Below are positions 1 to 29,165 of a DNA stretch of 64,000 nt, one piece after another; position 1 is the first letter of the stretch; each line of letters starts with the position of its first letter. The notes under the pieces were generated by a model, which was not told where the DNA came from, did no database searches, and saw only the letters and a list, made by a program, of their open reading frames with translations. Source of the DNA: Cristatella mucedo. Lineage: Eukaryota; Bryozoa; Phylactolaemata; Cristatellidae. The translations under genes and the position numbers were made by a program. The stretch spans positions 604,501-668,500 of the forward strand of contig WPIO01000115.1 in the NCBI GenBank assembly GCA_009760855.2, written 5' to 3'.

Positions 1-394
1 GCAGCCATAAGTTTTCACTAGAATTGACCTTTGTTTACAGAATGCTGTTTGATCGGCTTTAGCCTGATCTAATTGGGGAAAGCAAATAAATGGGGCAAAG
101 CAAATACATAGACAGGAAGGTTTTTCCACATATTTCTTCTGTTTAACAGGCTGCGAGTATAGTCTCTAATTTTGAGTTCTGGTTCTCTACTAGTGAAATG
201 CTGAAGCTTTAGGCATGGCTGTACTCCCTGGGTTGTGCTTCTTAGATTATCAAAGCACCACAAGCCTGGCTCTATCTGGCTTAGTGCTAGCAATTAGTGC
301 TTGCTTTAGTCCGGATTTGACCTCTTAATTCACAGTGGAACTTCTCTGGAGATTTGTATTTATGTGTAAATATCTGTCTCCAAATTCTGAAAAG

Positions 395-715
395 CTACAT
401 GACTACGTGGGTGTAATTAAGGAGAGCTGAAGCAGATTTCAAAGTTCGGGAGGCTCACGGTGTGCACACAGTAGTCAGCGGGCTTCAAAAACGTTTACGA
501 AGAAAGAAGTGAGAAGCATAGCTGAATTAGAAGGGCAGTTACGGAAGCTACTAGCATGGGCATAGCAGCTGCAGTATGGGTGAAAAACGCACGCCCGAAT
601 TTGCAGCAAGAGAGATTTTGCATGAGAATTGTGAAGTTGAGCTCCATAGGTAAGACTCTGAAATCCAAAGTTCTGTCACTAATGGTCTTGAATTAAAAGA
701 ATAGAACCCTTGATT
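395..715 (-). mobile_element. LINE-B (L2-clade LINE) 3' relic, intronic
   Basis: A diverged match to the 3' ends at 23.1-23.5 kb and 45.65-46.05 kb, for example 'GAAGCATAG...GGGCAGTTACGG...AGCATGG' in the same order. It is non-coding and old, and lies in the NCoR intron just before the first exon in the window. Bases 1-394 show nothing I recognise. Confidence 0.55.
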
Positions 716-900
716 GCAAGCATTGCCATTGCCATCATTTGCTGACTGCAATTGGCGTTCGTACTCTTGTCTTTATATTTCCACTTTTGAATTATTGATG
801 TGGTTCACAAGGGCTTTGTCTTTGAAGACTGCTAGGTTAGGCTAGGATATGACTGAATTTCAAAAAATTCGTCCAGCCCATTGTTTTGCTATTTTTGCAG

Positions 901-18380
<17,480 letters not shown>

Positions 18381-21300
18381 CGCTTGGGCAGCCCACGTGA
18401 AGTGAAGCTTCGGCCGGCCAGACTAGCTCGTTTACTACTGTGTGCGCAGAAACCAGAGGCGATTGGGGCCGAGTGGCAGCCGTGCTTGCTTTTGCTGCTA
18501 CACAAGAGGATGGTGGGGGGTGGTGTGAAACTCCGGTGCTGCTGAGACTAGCTTCCTAATGCCCGTACCATTTATTTCTCTCGTCGACCTGCAGGAATGG
18601 TCTTTCTTAGAACTGGAAGCCCTCTATTGCTAAGGTCAATGCTACCGTATTGGAACTCGAGCCATCATTGAATGGCCTTGTCTTTTATGTAGGGACCCTT
18701 GAAATGCTGGCCTTCTCTATTGGTGAATCTCTTTTAGTATGGCTCGCTCCAAATTGACCAACATCTCCTAGTGTGTCATGGTCACGTGGCTCATGACCCA
18801 AAGCTTGGGTGAACGCCTGACCACTCGTTGTCCACTCTGTGGTCGAGGGTTCTTCCGGTGCGATCATTATCGGTTTCCCGGTCAAGGTGTGTGTGGGCTT
18901 TTAAGACATTACTGCTGGTCTTGAGAATCTCTGTGATGCCATTGAATGGTGTCGGGACTTAAAATAATCTCTCAAGGACTGTATTATCCAGGATATCTTG
19001 CACAAGTGCCGAACGAACGGTCATGGGGAGTCTGCTGACCAGGTTATTAATACATTTCCACGGTAGCTTGCATGTGATGCTTGTATTATGAGTGTGTATG
19101 ACGTATTAGGCTCGAGAGCCAGTTAAGCCAGTATACAAATAATGATGATTGGCCGTTTGCATAACATCATCTGAGAATTTCTATATCTAGGCTTTTAAGA
19201 ACTCGAGAGAATCTGTGCCCATAGGTGAGCTAAATGCACCAGTATAGCAAGCAAGCAAACTCAACCAAGCATGCCGCATGCTAAAGGCCAGCATTCTAAA
19301 GCCAACTTGAATGAACTCATGGCCTTCCGTTTGCAAGACCTATAGCTTGTAGTATTAGCAAGACCACTCCAGCTAGTAGAGCGCACCGAGTATGCACATA
19401 CGCACGCAATGGGCACCGGAGCCAAAAGGGAGCAAGTTCAGTGGATTGAAAGGAAAGCTGATCGGGACAGATTCGTCTTTAGCCGAGCCCTAAATGGTGT
19501 TAGATCAAATAAAGACCTGCCATCTGTAGCCCCTCGAGCTATTGGGTCACTGTCCCTTGGCTCTTGCTGGGCAGCATGCTCAGGGTGCTTGCATGTCTTG
19601 CATGCAATCCTTGACAAGCTCGAGAGATTGCGGTTCCCTGCAAGCAGGGGCATATGCCTGTCCGCTAGGTGTAACAGGACCTGCATAGAGAAGTGCTCTC
19701 CACGAACAAATAAACGAATCCACGTGTGGCAACAACAAAAGTGGCACCAGTGTCATTTCAGTACCTGTACAGAGCTTGGCTCTAAGTCTCTGGCTCCACG
19801 GACTAGCAATTAGTGTGACTCTTCCAGTAGTTTCGGACGTTGCTCATTCGATTCCTGTAGACTGCAAGAAGCGCTAATTTTCTTTCCCGCACGGTGACAT
19901 GTCTTCAGGGTCTCAACTTTATTGAAATCTGGCTGATGCTGTAGCCACTTACTCTCAATGCAACACGGCTGCTACATTATAGCAGCAGTGTGAAAATAGT
20001 TCTGTAACATAATCTACCGTAAAGCTGCTCAGATGGCTATCGGGAAAGTCCGACTAGATTAGTTAAACGTCTTGCAATGCATGTAAAGGGCTCCATCATA
20101 TCTGACCGGAAGCCGCTACCTGCAGCTGTCATCAGACTGGTATATTGCCACGTTGAAGCTTCAAAGCGCTGTGCAGCAAAGTGTGAGGAGTTGTGAAGCT
20201 CCGGCTGTCAGCAGCCCAAAGGAGCGTGTGCCACGGCATGCGTAATGTGCTGACTCTCTTATGCATATCCAAGGTGTGTAGAAAGTTTGTAGGGCCCCAG
20301 ATCACGTAGGTGGCCCTAGATCACGTAGTGGCCAAGTTATTTTGCAATTCAGACGGGAATTTTTGACGAACCCTTTTAAACCGATGTGGTCTTCTGCCTT
20401 TGCATTTGACTTGAGGGGCACTCTTATAAGGTTTGCACATTGTATACTCAATTACCGTTGCAAAGCTGTCGATTTTAGTAGTTTAGGATTCCCAACGAAG
20501 GAGATGTACATTATGTTAGGATCACATGTTTCTGACAATGTCAGCTTAGCAGCTTTTAGCTTGGCCACCGAATCTTATTTGACACACCAAGGGTTGAAAG
20601 CAAAGGCACAGCTAGATTGCATCATTTTTTGTGCCTAAACTGCCTTTGTGGATTCCTGCACTTAAATGTCTTGACTGTGCCTGACGGCTGTATAAGCTTG
20701 AAGGAGTGCCAGCTTGTTTGCTTACCTCCAAGTAGTTCTGATAAATGTGCTCGGTTTTTCTTGGCCTGTTGCAGTGACACGGTGCCGATGACGTCAGCCA
20801 TTTACTTACGGTTTTCGCCGACTATCGTGCTCAAAGGGCAGTTGGTCACCGTGACGGCCAATGTCCATTGCTAGCTGACAGCTCAGACCTGCCCGAAGAA
20901 GCAGACAGGGCTAGCCCTGACACGGGATCGGACACCAGCTGCTAGTAGTTGGTGTCAGCTGTCCTTCTCTGCTCTCGAGCGAGAACAGTAGCTCGACACG
21001 AGCAATTACGATTGCAGTGAACACCGTGTTTATGCCGTCCTCAAATCATGCTGAAGTCAAACCGCTCGGAGAAGAAGACGGGCCGGGGCTCGGGATGCTG
21101 TGCCACCAGTGGCAGCAGACGCCAGCAGTGGTGCGTTTGGTCTTGTGGCTGCGATTGCCAGTGCTTCATCGGCAGCCACAGCATCAGCTGGTTTATGAAT
21201 CGTGGCGACTGCCTTCTTCGCCATGTTCCTGTCGCCAGCTATGGCGATAGAAGTTTATTACCGAGGACGACCGAACGACTGTCTTTGCTGCCAGCGTTCG

Positions 21301-22225
21301 CGAGGACGGCACGTGAACGTGCCGTGCCGTTTTTGCCAACTATTGCTGCCTGTCTTGGCCATAGCTGCCCTTTGGGTAGTTCGCTTTGGCAGGCATTAGG
21401 TTATTGGGTTCGCTCGTGGAACCCTTGCTCTAGATCTAGCTGCTGGGCAGCTGCCTCGTATCTTTACCCGGTACTCGGGTCCCCTGCGCGTGACATATTA
21501 GACATTAACAGGCGATGTGGATGCTTATGACCTTCCTAGCCGATGAGCGAGTGGTCGCAGTGGCCTTTGCCGCGCCGTGTTGCTGCGACGTCCCCTCCCC
21601 CGTGCTCGGCAACCAGCTGCTTGAAGCAGTTGCAGCCGTTTATTTCGCCTGCTTGAAGGAAGCATGCTGGAATGCTTAGCTGGCAGCCTGCCACTTCTGC
21701 CTTAGCAGGTCGGCTTGTTGCTTGTATTGCAACTATTAAGTAGCTGCTATGCCACAAATAATAGTCATGTAGAGGAAACCTGTAAGTACGAGCCGCATTA
21801 TGCTGTATATTTTTTAGTGTACATACCTTACTCGTTGAGTTCCTAGCAGCCCGCCTAGAAGCCGTACTTGGATCATAGATTGCCCAGTGTTCACGAGGCT
21901 GCAGGTCAAGCCCTCGCGTCTGAAGGTTTTAAGTCCGAAAGAATGATGCATATGTATGTACATAGGCCGCCGTGGATCGTGTGAGTAATGCATTTATAAG
22001 AACTGTACATTACTTGTATCATAGAATAACAATCGACTAAAACTGGTGCAAGTTCCGTATTTATATTGATTTGCCCAACGTGCTCATGTATTAGCAACTG
22101 TTGTATTTTATTCGATTGCTTTATTGGGTGAAGTCACCCCATCAACGATGTAGAGGTATTGTTGTGAATACGCTGAGCATGTATCACTTTGATATGCCCA
22201 TTCTTTGTACCCAAAAGTCACGAGC
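18381..22225. other. Probable NCoR 3' UTR / flanking DNA, no gene seen
   Basis: No ORF here looks like a known protein. Features worth noting are a strong acceptor at 18,594 (CTCTCGTCGACCTGCAG), another at 20,774 (TTTTTCTTGGCCTGTTGCAG), and AATAAA hexamers near 19,508 and 19,709. The 160-codon ORF near 21.05-21.53 kb is Cys/Ser/Arg-rich with no family resemblance, and I treat it as chance. Confidence 0.5.
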
Positions 22226-22227
22226 TC

Positions 22228-22292
22228 TTGCAGTTTGTTAGGATTTAGTTTCTTAGGGCGCTTTACAAGTTGCATTACTATTACTATGGCTA
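22228..22292 (+). mobile_element. L2A tail-only fragment
   Basis: 'TTTAGTTTCTTAGGGCGCTTTACAAG' style tail followed by (ATT/ACT)n matches the end of L2A. The flanking 22.3-23.0 kb shows no recognisable gene. Two short hydrophobic ORFs on the minus strand (22,108-22,547) are separated by stops and unsupported. Confidence 0.55.
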
Positions 22293-23089
22293 ATGCAATG
22301 TATATAGACCCAACGAGAAGTAAATTGTCGTTCAAGGCACTTTTCATAAGCCTTAAAACAAGCTCACGAACTGGTTAATGATAAAAGTTTGGGCAATGGA
22401 AATATCCACGAGCAAGTAAAGCACGCCGACGATGCAAACGCTGCATGTTTTGAGCTTCGTTGTATAGGTGATAAGGTTCAAGGGTTCAGGTAGGTCGAGA
22501 TGTCGGTACAGCACCCCAAGCTCAATAGAAGTAAAGGCATTATACAATTATCCTAAAATTGTAAGTTTGTGAGAGGCCCCTTAGAGGAGCAGGGGCCATT
22601 GGTTGGTTGGGTCGAAAAGGTAGTCATGTAAAGCTGCACTTACACGGCAGACGTCCTTACCCACAGACCGTGCTTTAATCCGGGAAGCTGGTACCAGAGG
22701 GTTTCACGTAAAGACGCCAAACCATCACCAGCACAATTCGAGTTCCACGCTTCGGTCATTATTGTTTAGCAATAGGAGAAGAATATAAATAAAAGTAAGA
22801 TGTATTTTTAGAAAGCTTTTTCGGGAAAGTGGGACATTACTAAGTAATCTGCACCGTGACTGGTGTACCAGTGTATTGGGCAAAGCAATTTTCACTGTTA
22901 CGAGATCGTTGGTGGAAACGCACAGCGTCTTTCAAGTAGAAAAGGCCTTGGCACAAAGGCATCCTATATTGAAGGACTTGCTCTGAATGCTTCAATATAA
23001 CTTGAGCCCACGAACGTCAGACATTTTTATTTTGGCCTCTGGGTGTTATGCCCCGGGGTTTTGATTGGTCGGCTGGACAAACGAGGAGC

Positions 23090-24000
23090 CATCAAATTAA
23101 AACAGATTCTCCTTGTATGTATGTATCTCCGTCTATTACTCCACAAAGTCGTAAAGACTTTGTGGGTGTTACACAGGAGAGTTTTGTATAGCACACACAG
23201 CCTAAGCAGTTTTCGGTACGCATTCAGTAGCCAACAAACTTCGTCTCACGCAACAAAGAGAAAGTGGGAAGCATAGAAAAGTCAGGAGAGCAGTTGAGGT
23301 AGTGAGTAGCATGGAAGTAGCAGCTCAGGACCGCTGAAAAAGATGAGCCATAGTCGGCAGCAGAAGAGTAGTTGTTGTTTCGTGGGAGTTGTGGAAGCGA
23401 GTTCCGCAGTCTATGACCTGCCGAGCTAAAGCTTCTGTCGCCAACGGTTTTTAAGCAGAGGAATGGAAGGGCTAATTTATTGTCCACAAAGGACCTGAGG
23501 GCGCGAACAGGCTGAAACTGGTGCAGCAGTTCAGCTAGGTACGAAGGAGCCAAGCCGTGGCGGTCCTTGTGGGTCAGCGTTAGAACTTTCTGTGAAAGTC
23601 AGCAGGCTTGGCTCATCCCCCAAAATGTGACGTATGATGACATAGCCAAAATCGGTGAAGTCGGCTGTGTAAAGGATTATGAGAAATAAGGCACCCTAAG
23701 CAGTGCCAGGATCTTAAAAAGTCGATAATTTGACGGGGAGGCAGCAGGTTGGTGGGAAGTAACGTACTGCTGCCGTTGACAAGTTAACGGCAGACACCAT
23801 AGCTTCCGAATTTTGCACTGAATGGAAGCTTCTTAATGAACAGGCAGGAAGGTCGGGTGGAAGAGGGTTAAGCGTCTGCCCTGGAAGTCACGAATACATG
23901 GACCAACTTCACTTGGAACCATAACTAAAGTGCTCGAAATTTGCATTGTTGGGTAGCTTAAAGTAGCGGACTTGAGTGAGCTAACATGGTCATCCGGCTG
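23090..24000 (-). mobile_element. LINE-B (L2-clade) 3' half of ORF2
   Basis: On the minus strand it encodes THKDRHGLAPSYLAELLHQF, then KTVGDRSFSSAGHRLRNSLP, the typical C-terminus of CR1/L2 ORF2 after RT. Upstream (higher coordinates) a more decayed part resembles the 'FVTSR.D..NSLL' region. The 3' end (GTAACTCC-ACAAAG type) is near 23.1 kb. It is inactive. Related copies lie at 0.4, 8.8, 45.7, 55.7 and 59.8 kb. Confidence 0.8.
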
Positions 24001-24384
24001 AAAGCAATTTTAAACAAAAATGATTTGACGCAGAGGTTATAAGAGTTAGTAGAGTCAATACTCAAGGTTGGACAATTTTCGATTGTTATTGCATTTTCAC
24101 ATAACTTGGTTTAAGGGGGAAAGTCCTGAACATACTTTAGCAATTGTTCCGACAATCAAATATTTGTTTAACGTACATTTTAAAAGACAAATGTTAGGAA
24201 TGGTATCAGAAGTTCTGACGACTTACACATTAAAGAAAAATGATTATGCAAATCGTGTCCATAGCGGATGTAATGAATTTAGCGATCTCCGCATCGCATG
24301 AGACTATTCCCAGCTTGATGAACTTATTTAGATAAGAGTGTAGTTTTGTATGTACGTACGTATGTATGTATGTATGTATTGCAT

Positions 24385-24864
24385 GCCGGCTCCTGACTTG
24401 TGACCTTAAGGTCAAGGGGGCGTATAGTTCGTATGTACATATGTATGGACGTATAGTATGCAGGATCCTCTGGTGAGCTGTTAGAAGCACCACCGAGAGG
24501 GGCCGGTGCACTGCTGTCATCTGCCTGTGATGTGGCATGGACACAGGCCTGTAACCAGATGGTGGAATCACCATCAGGGTCGGCTGGTGCATTGCTGTGG
24601 TCCGCCTGTGATGTGGCATGTGCACAGGCCTGTAACCAGCTGGTGGCCAGATGGTGGATTCACCATCAGGGTCGGCCGCTGCACAGCTGTCGTCCTCGAT
24701 GAATCATTGGGGTCAACCAGGGGACTGGAGGAGTGTAGAAGGGGAGTCAAGTCAAAGTAGGGGCCGAAGGGAGCCGTGCGCACTTCGGCTCCGTGCGTTG
24801 GTAATAAACTGTCGGTGTTGGTTCTGGGCCAGCATTCTGTATGTCCAACGACAAAGAGGAACAT
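24385..24864 (+). mobile_element. LTR (3' LTR remnant) related to the 46.9-51.2 kb retrotransposon
   Basis: It starts with a short internal piece carrying the same polypurine region (TTGTGACCTTAAGGTCAAGG) that precedes the 3' LTR of the element at 46.9 kb, and continues with LTR blocks in the same order: 'CACAGGCCTGTAACCAG', 'GATGGTGGA.TCACCATCAGGGTCGG', 'AATAAACTGTCGGTGTTGGTTCTG'. A poly(A) signal AATAAA is kept. An ~85-bp unit is tandemly duplicated inside. A (GTAT)n tract abuts it at about 24,340-24,380. Confidence 0.65.
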
Positions 24865-24956
24865 GCGTGAAGCTTGTTGAGGTGCACCCTTGTTACTTTT
24901 AAAAAAGGTTCTATTTCCAGTGTAGTTTTTTAAATTCATACCTCGGCCAATACTTT

Positions 24957-25687
24957 TGTACCCAGGCTGGGTTCGGTTGGCTGGGACCGGACGGCTATAG
25001 TGAGGGTTAGGGTCACCGGCTAGGCCTGGGTCAGACCTATGCATTGCCGGATGTGTGGTGACGAGAGGTCACCGGGGCTCTTGGGTACGGGAAGTTGGCG
25101 AAGTAAGTCGTGGTGTTGGAGGTTCCCGGTCTCGCCGAGTTATGCACCTGGGTTCGTGCAGGCGTGCTCCGGCGATTCTGCCACGCGCGAAAGGAAACGA
25201 GTACCCAAGGCCCGAGTGGAGCTGGATAGTTCGCCCGTTGTTGACTTGTTTATACCGCGTTCCCCGTGTAGCGTGTTCGTGACCCCCCGTGTGTTGGCGT
25301 CTTTCGGTGGAAGCTTACGACCGTGGTAGTTATCGACTCGGACTAGCCAGCAGTTACTCAGCCAGCCGGGTTTTGGACGGCGTACGCTCGTAATGTTGGA
25401 CTCGGAGTCGGTACAACGACAAGACTGCGGAAGCCGACTGACCCCAACTAACACGTTTGTTCGCGCTTGCTGCGTCATCTTGTGCTCCCATAGTGTATAA
25501 TGCATAGGATCCTCCCTGTAGACTTGTTTAGTTCCCCCGTTGTTGTTGGCGCATGCGTTATTATAAAGATGTTTAACCTGACGGCCGCTCGTCTTACCCT
25601 AGCTCGGCGGCATGGCGAGCGGCAGCGTGGCCGGAGTGTGGCGGGGTTTCGCGGGAATTAGCCTCTGACCCCTGGAACCCGGTTACA
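24957..25687. mobile_element. Solo LTR with 4-bp target duplication
   Basis: 731 bp with TG...CA ends (TGTACCCAGG at the left, CCCGGTTACA at the right, a short imperfect inverted repeat), flanked by CTTT at 24,953-24,956 and 25,688-25,691. Removing it restores continuity with the old repeat at 3.1-3.9 kb. No internal coding region is present, so it is read as a solo LTR left by recombination. Confidence 0.68.
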
Positions 25688-26547
25688 CTTTTATCTATCT
25701 CAGTAAAATTTGAAATACGAGTTTAGTTCTGCTTTTATATAAAGACGCTACAACTATTCCAATTTTAGTTGATAGGTTTTACTATGACTGTCCATGATTG
25801 CAGAGAATAAAGTTCTACGACATTTGGTGATAATGATTATTGTGACAAGTGTTTTGGAGCAAAGGAATAGCGGCGGCCAGAGGCCTTGGGGGGGGGGGGG
25901 GGTGTTCCGGGGACACGTGTATCCGGGCGCCAAGGCCCAGAGGGCGCTAACAGCAAAATGGAAGGTGCGTATTTTTAAAAACTTTTTTACACGAGTACCC
26001 ATTTTTGATTTCAAGCAAGCCCTTATTTGTAGACGGACTTGACTATTGCCGGCTGAACTAGCTGAGCATTTTTACAGATCTGGACCAAGCTTTAACCTAG
26101 CATTGTTATTATTATTATTATTAACCTGCCACTCTGGCAGCTCTCACACGAGATGGCAAGGAAACGCTTCCGAGGGGGCGTCAGCTGCCGTACATTCGGC
26201 TGGCTCTTGCACAGCAACAAGCGCACGGTCGTTCACACCTCGTTAACCCCATCCTGCCTGCCTTAGGCTGGATGCATCGCGTCAAGGGCCGGCCTGCTGC
26301 GCCCTGCATTAACGGCCAGCCTTCTCAAGGCGTAGCACCAATGTGAGCCTAATTTAGCATAATTATGTGTGACTGTGACTATCGTGTGACTTTTGACTCG
26401 GCTACGATGTAAGGCTTGTGCTTGACTGCAGTCGCTCTCCTGGAGCAACAGTCTGCCTGTCGGTGTGTGTAGCACTGAGGGTGAGCTCCTTTGGATTTTT
26501 ACTAACATGGTTTTCGTTGCTAGTACTGAGTGAAGGATATTAGGCGT

Positions 26548-27356
26548 TATTAATAATAATACGTTTGATAAAGCGCCCTCAGAGAACTCAATCTCTCTCT
26601 AGGTACTTTACATTTGCTGCAAAGGAAACACGATCAAATGGCGAGTGGTATCATGCTTGATAAACAACATGAATAACATGGTTAGGGGTGACATGCACAG
26701 GGTCAGCATGCAAAGGTGGTTAGTGGCTACATGCACAGTGTCACCACGCATAAGCACATAAAGGACGATTCACAGGGACACACTAAATGCTATGATAAAT
26801 AGATGCGTTTTTAGTTTCTTTTTAAATGTGGTCAAGTCAGGGGATATCGTGACGGAAGTCGGGAGTGAGTTCCAGGCTTTGGGAGCATACCAACAAAAGG
26901 CACGGTCTCCAAAGGATTTGAGGTACAAGGTATTTGTAGACTGTTAGATTCCGAAAAGCAGGTGGTACGATGCTTAGCCCGGTGGGGGAGTAGATCTGAT
27001 AGGTAAGCTGGAGCCAAAGAATGAAGTGACCTAAAAGTGAGATACAAAACCTTGAAGTCGATCCGTTGCTTGACTGGTAGCCAGTGCAGGACGGGAGAAG
27101 TGGTGTGATGTGGCAACTGGGACGCTCACGACAGACAAGCCGAGATGCAGAGTTTTGCACCGGCTGTAAGCACCTGATTTCGCATGCCGGTAAACCAGCA
27201 AGCAGTGAGTTACAGAAGTTAAGAATGGTTGTCACAAATGCATGGACCTATTTAGATGCGGTATCCCTGTGTAAGCAACTCGAATTTTAGCAATATTATG
27301 CAGCAGAAAGTAGGCAGACTTGATCGTTGAGCTGATGTGGTCGTCTAACAAAATTA
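26548..27356 (-). mobile_element. L2A LINE, 5'-truncated
   Basis: Minus-strand fragments such as FCNSLLAGLPACEIRCLQPV and SRLVCRERPSCHITPLL match the L2A ORF2 C-terminal region. The tail at 26,548-26,620 (TTAATAATAATAC...AAAGCGCCCTCAGAG) is the reverse complement of the standard L2A end. Frames are broken. Confidence 0.88.
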
Positions 27357-27876
27357 TCGTTTGGCTATTGTTTGCTTCAGGTCTCGGCACACTTCACGCG
27401 TGAGAGTTTCTCGGTTGAGGGAGCCGGACCAGCCTAGCTGTCAGATCTACTCTTTGTTTGAAGTTTGACCAAACCTCTTGTTTTTCGCATTATTCCGCAG
27501 CCACTTTGAACGGAACTAGTCCTACGAGGATCAAGTAGGTTTCAAAATAAAGAAGGTTCATTTTCTGGAAAAGGTGGTTGAGCACAAGCTAGTTTAAGAG
27601 GCAGGTAGCTAACGGGCATGCAGTTATCAGGACCTGGCTGTTACTCTCCCTCAAAAACAGCCGGCATATTGCTTCTGTTTGCTCTTTCGTGTCCACCCAA
27701 AATTCCCAATCGCCACTTGAATCGTCATCGTGAACCGAATTGGTAAAACGGTTTAGCCAGTGGAGGGAACTTGTGAAACTAAAGTGGAGTAGACAGTGCT
27801 GCTGAGGTGCAAATATTATCGGAAAGACAACGAGGACAAGAAATCCTCAAGAGAGCTCTCGGCTGCATCAAGTTTT

Positions 27877-28172
27877 TGGTTCTCTCCCGACCTGCGTCGC
27901 GATATTGCCTGACTTGTTCATATTTAAAAAGAAACTAAAAACGCACCTATTTATCACAGCATTAAGTGGGTCCCTGTGATTCGTCCTTTATGTGCTTATG
28001 CATGCTGACCCTGTGCATGTCACCCCTAACTATATTATTCTTGCTGTTTATTGAACATGCTACCAATAATCATTCGACCGTACTTCCTTTGAAGCAAGTG
28101 TAAAGCGCATAGAAAGAGATTGAGTTCCGTGAGGGTGCTTTATCAAGTGTATTATCATTAATATTATTATAA
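27877..28172 (+). mobile_element. L2A 3' end inserted in the ZMYM1-like relic
   Basis: From 'CTCCCGACCTGCGTCGCGAT' through 'GTGATTCGTCCTTTATGTGC' to the tail '...GGGTGCTTTATCAAGTGTATTATC'. It splits the N-terminal part of the decayed transposase (…GCIKF before, …NLGVPGHQES after). Confidence 0.88.
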
Positions 28173-28659
28173 TTGTTTTTTCGAAATCTGGGAGTGCCTG
28201 GTCATCAAGAGAGTGTTGGCCTGGCTGGTGAGGAAAACTTTATAAACTTCTTGGGACTTCTTTATCTTCTAACTCAGTAAGATACTCTTCTGAAATCACA
28301 ACTGAATCACGCCAGAAAGAATCCCAGGTCAGTCTCTTATCTGTCTCCCCAAACCAAAACTGACTTCCTTATTTATACTTGCATCCGAAGTCAGAGATAA
28401 GCTACTCTGCAACATAAGGAGAAGTAAGAGCTGTGGAGTTCTGTTTAACTCAACTCATTTAGCACACCGCGAGCAGATGTCTGACGTAATTGTATATGTC
28501 TAGGTTGATTTTGCCAACAAAACAGTCATCATCAAAGAATCTTTTCTGGGCCTTCTTCAAATCTACGCCAATGATGCTGCAGCAATTGAGGGTCTCATCT
28601 TGGACAAACTCAAATTTGACAAAATGTCTTTACAAGATTGCAGGTCGCAGTGCTCATTT

Positions 28660-28735
28660 GCATCAAATGTAAAGCACCTAGAAAGAGATTGAGTTCTCTG
28701 AGGGAGGGCACTTTATCAAGTGCATTATTAATATT
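28660..28735 (+). mobile_element. L2A tail-only insertion in the ZMYM1-like relic
   Basis: AAATGTAAAGCACCTAGAAA to ...CACTTTATCAAGTGCATTATTAATATT lies exactly between the transposase codons for RSQC and NNSAAM. Confidence 0.85.
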
Positions 28736-28989
28736 ATGACAACTCAGCAGCCATGTCTGGCCACTTGTAAGGTGTCCAAAAGAGAAAATTGTCCAGAAAT
28801 GAGATGGTAATTTCTGTAAACTGATAATCACAGCTTGAACCTGCCAGGAGTTCATGCTGCAAGTCAAGAATCCGCTGTCATTACCTTTTGGAACCACAAA
28901 GAGCACCTAATTATTCTTTTCAACATCAACTCTGAGGTGGGATTAATTGAAGAAATTATTAGCCATGTCAAATTTGACTCTGCAACAAG

Positions 28990-29165
28990 GTGGGGTGCAA
29001 GAATGAGCCGTGAGGGCACACTAGGTACGGCGGTTGCTTTCACGACCTTGGTCCCGAGGTCGTGGGTTCGACTACTGTGGGCGATCCTTTATCGCCACTG
29101 CAAGCGGTGGTGATAGCCGTTGAGGCTCTTCTGTCGCTATACAAAAAGAGGCTGTTTAATCTGCT
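28990..29165 (+). mobile_element. tRNA-derived SINE (SINE-B), plus-strand copy
   Basis: A tRNA-like head with box-B-like GGTCGTGGGTTCGACTA near 29,080, a body containing TGATAGCCGTTGAGGCTCTT, and an end AAGAGGCTGTTTAAT. Two minus-strand relatives at 39.3 and 39.5 kb share the box B and the 'GAGGCTGTTTAAT' end. It sits inside the decayed transposase. Confidence 0.65.

Larger units (their letters stand above)
24060..25835. repeat. Old unclassified repeat, copy 2, split by two LTR insertions
   Basis: Blocks at 24,060-24,340, 24,865-24,956 and 25,688-25,835 line up in order with the copy at 3.12-3.87 kb. The gaps are exactly an LTR-like segment (24,385-24,864) and a solo LTR (24,957-25,687). This fixes the order of events: the old repeat came first and the LTRs later. 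Confidence 0.6.

Noticed and set aside
22108-22547. Two hydrophobic minus-strand ORFs resembling one membrane protein
   Set aside because: Stops separate them, no homologous family is recognisable, and an L2A tail lies within.
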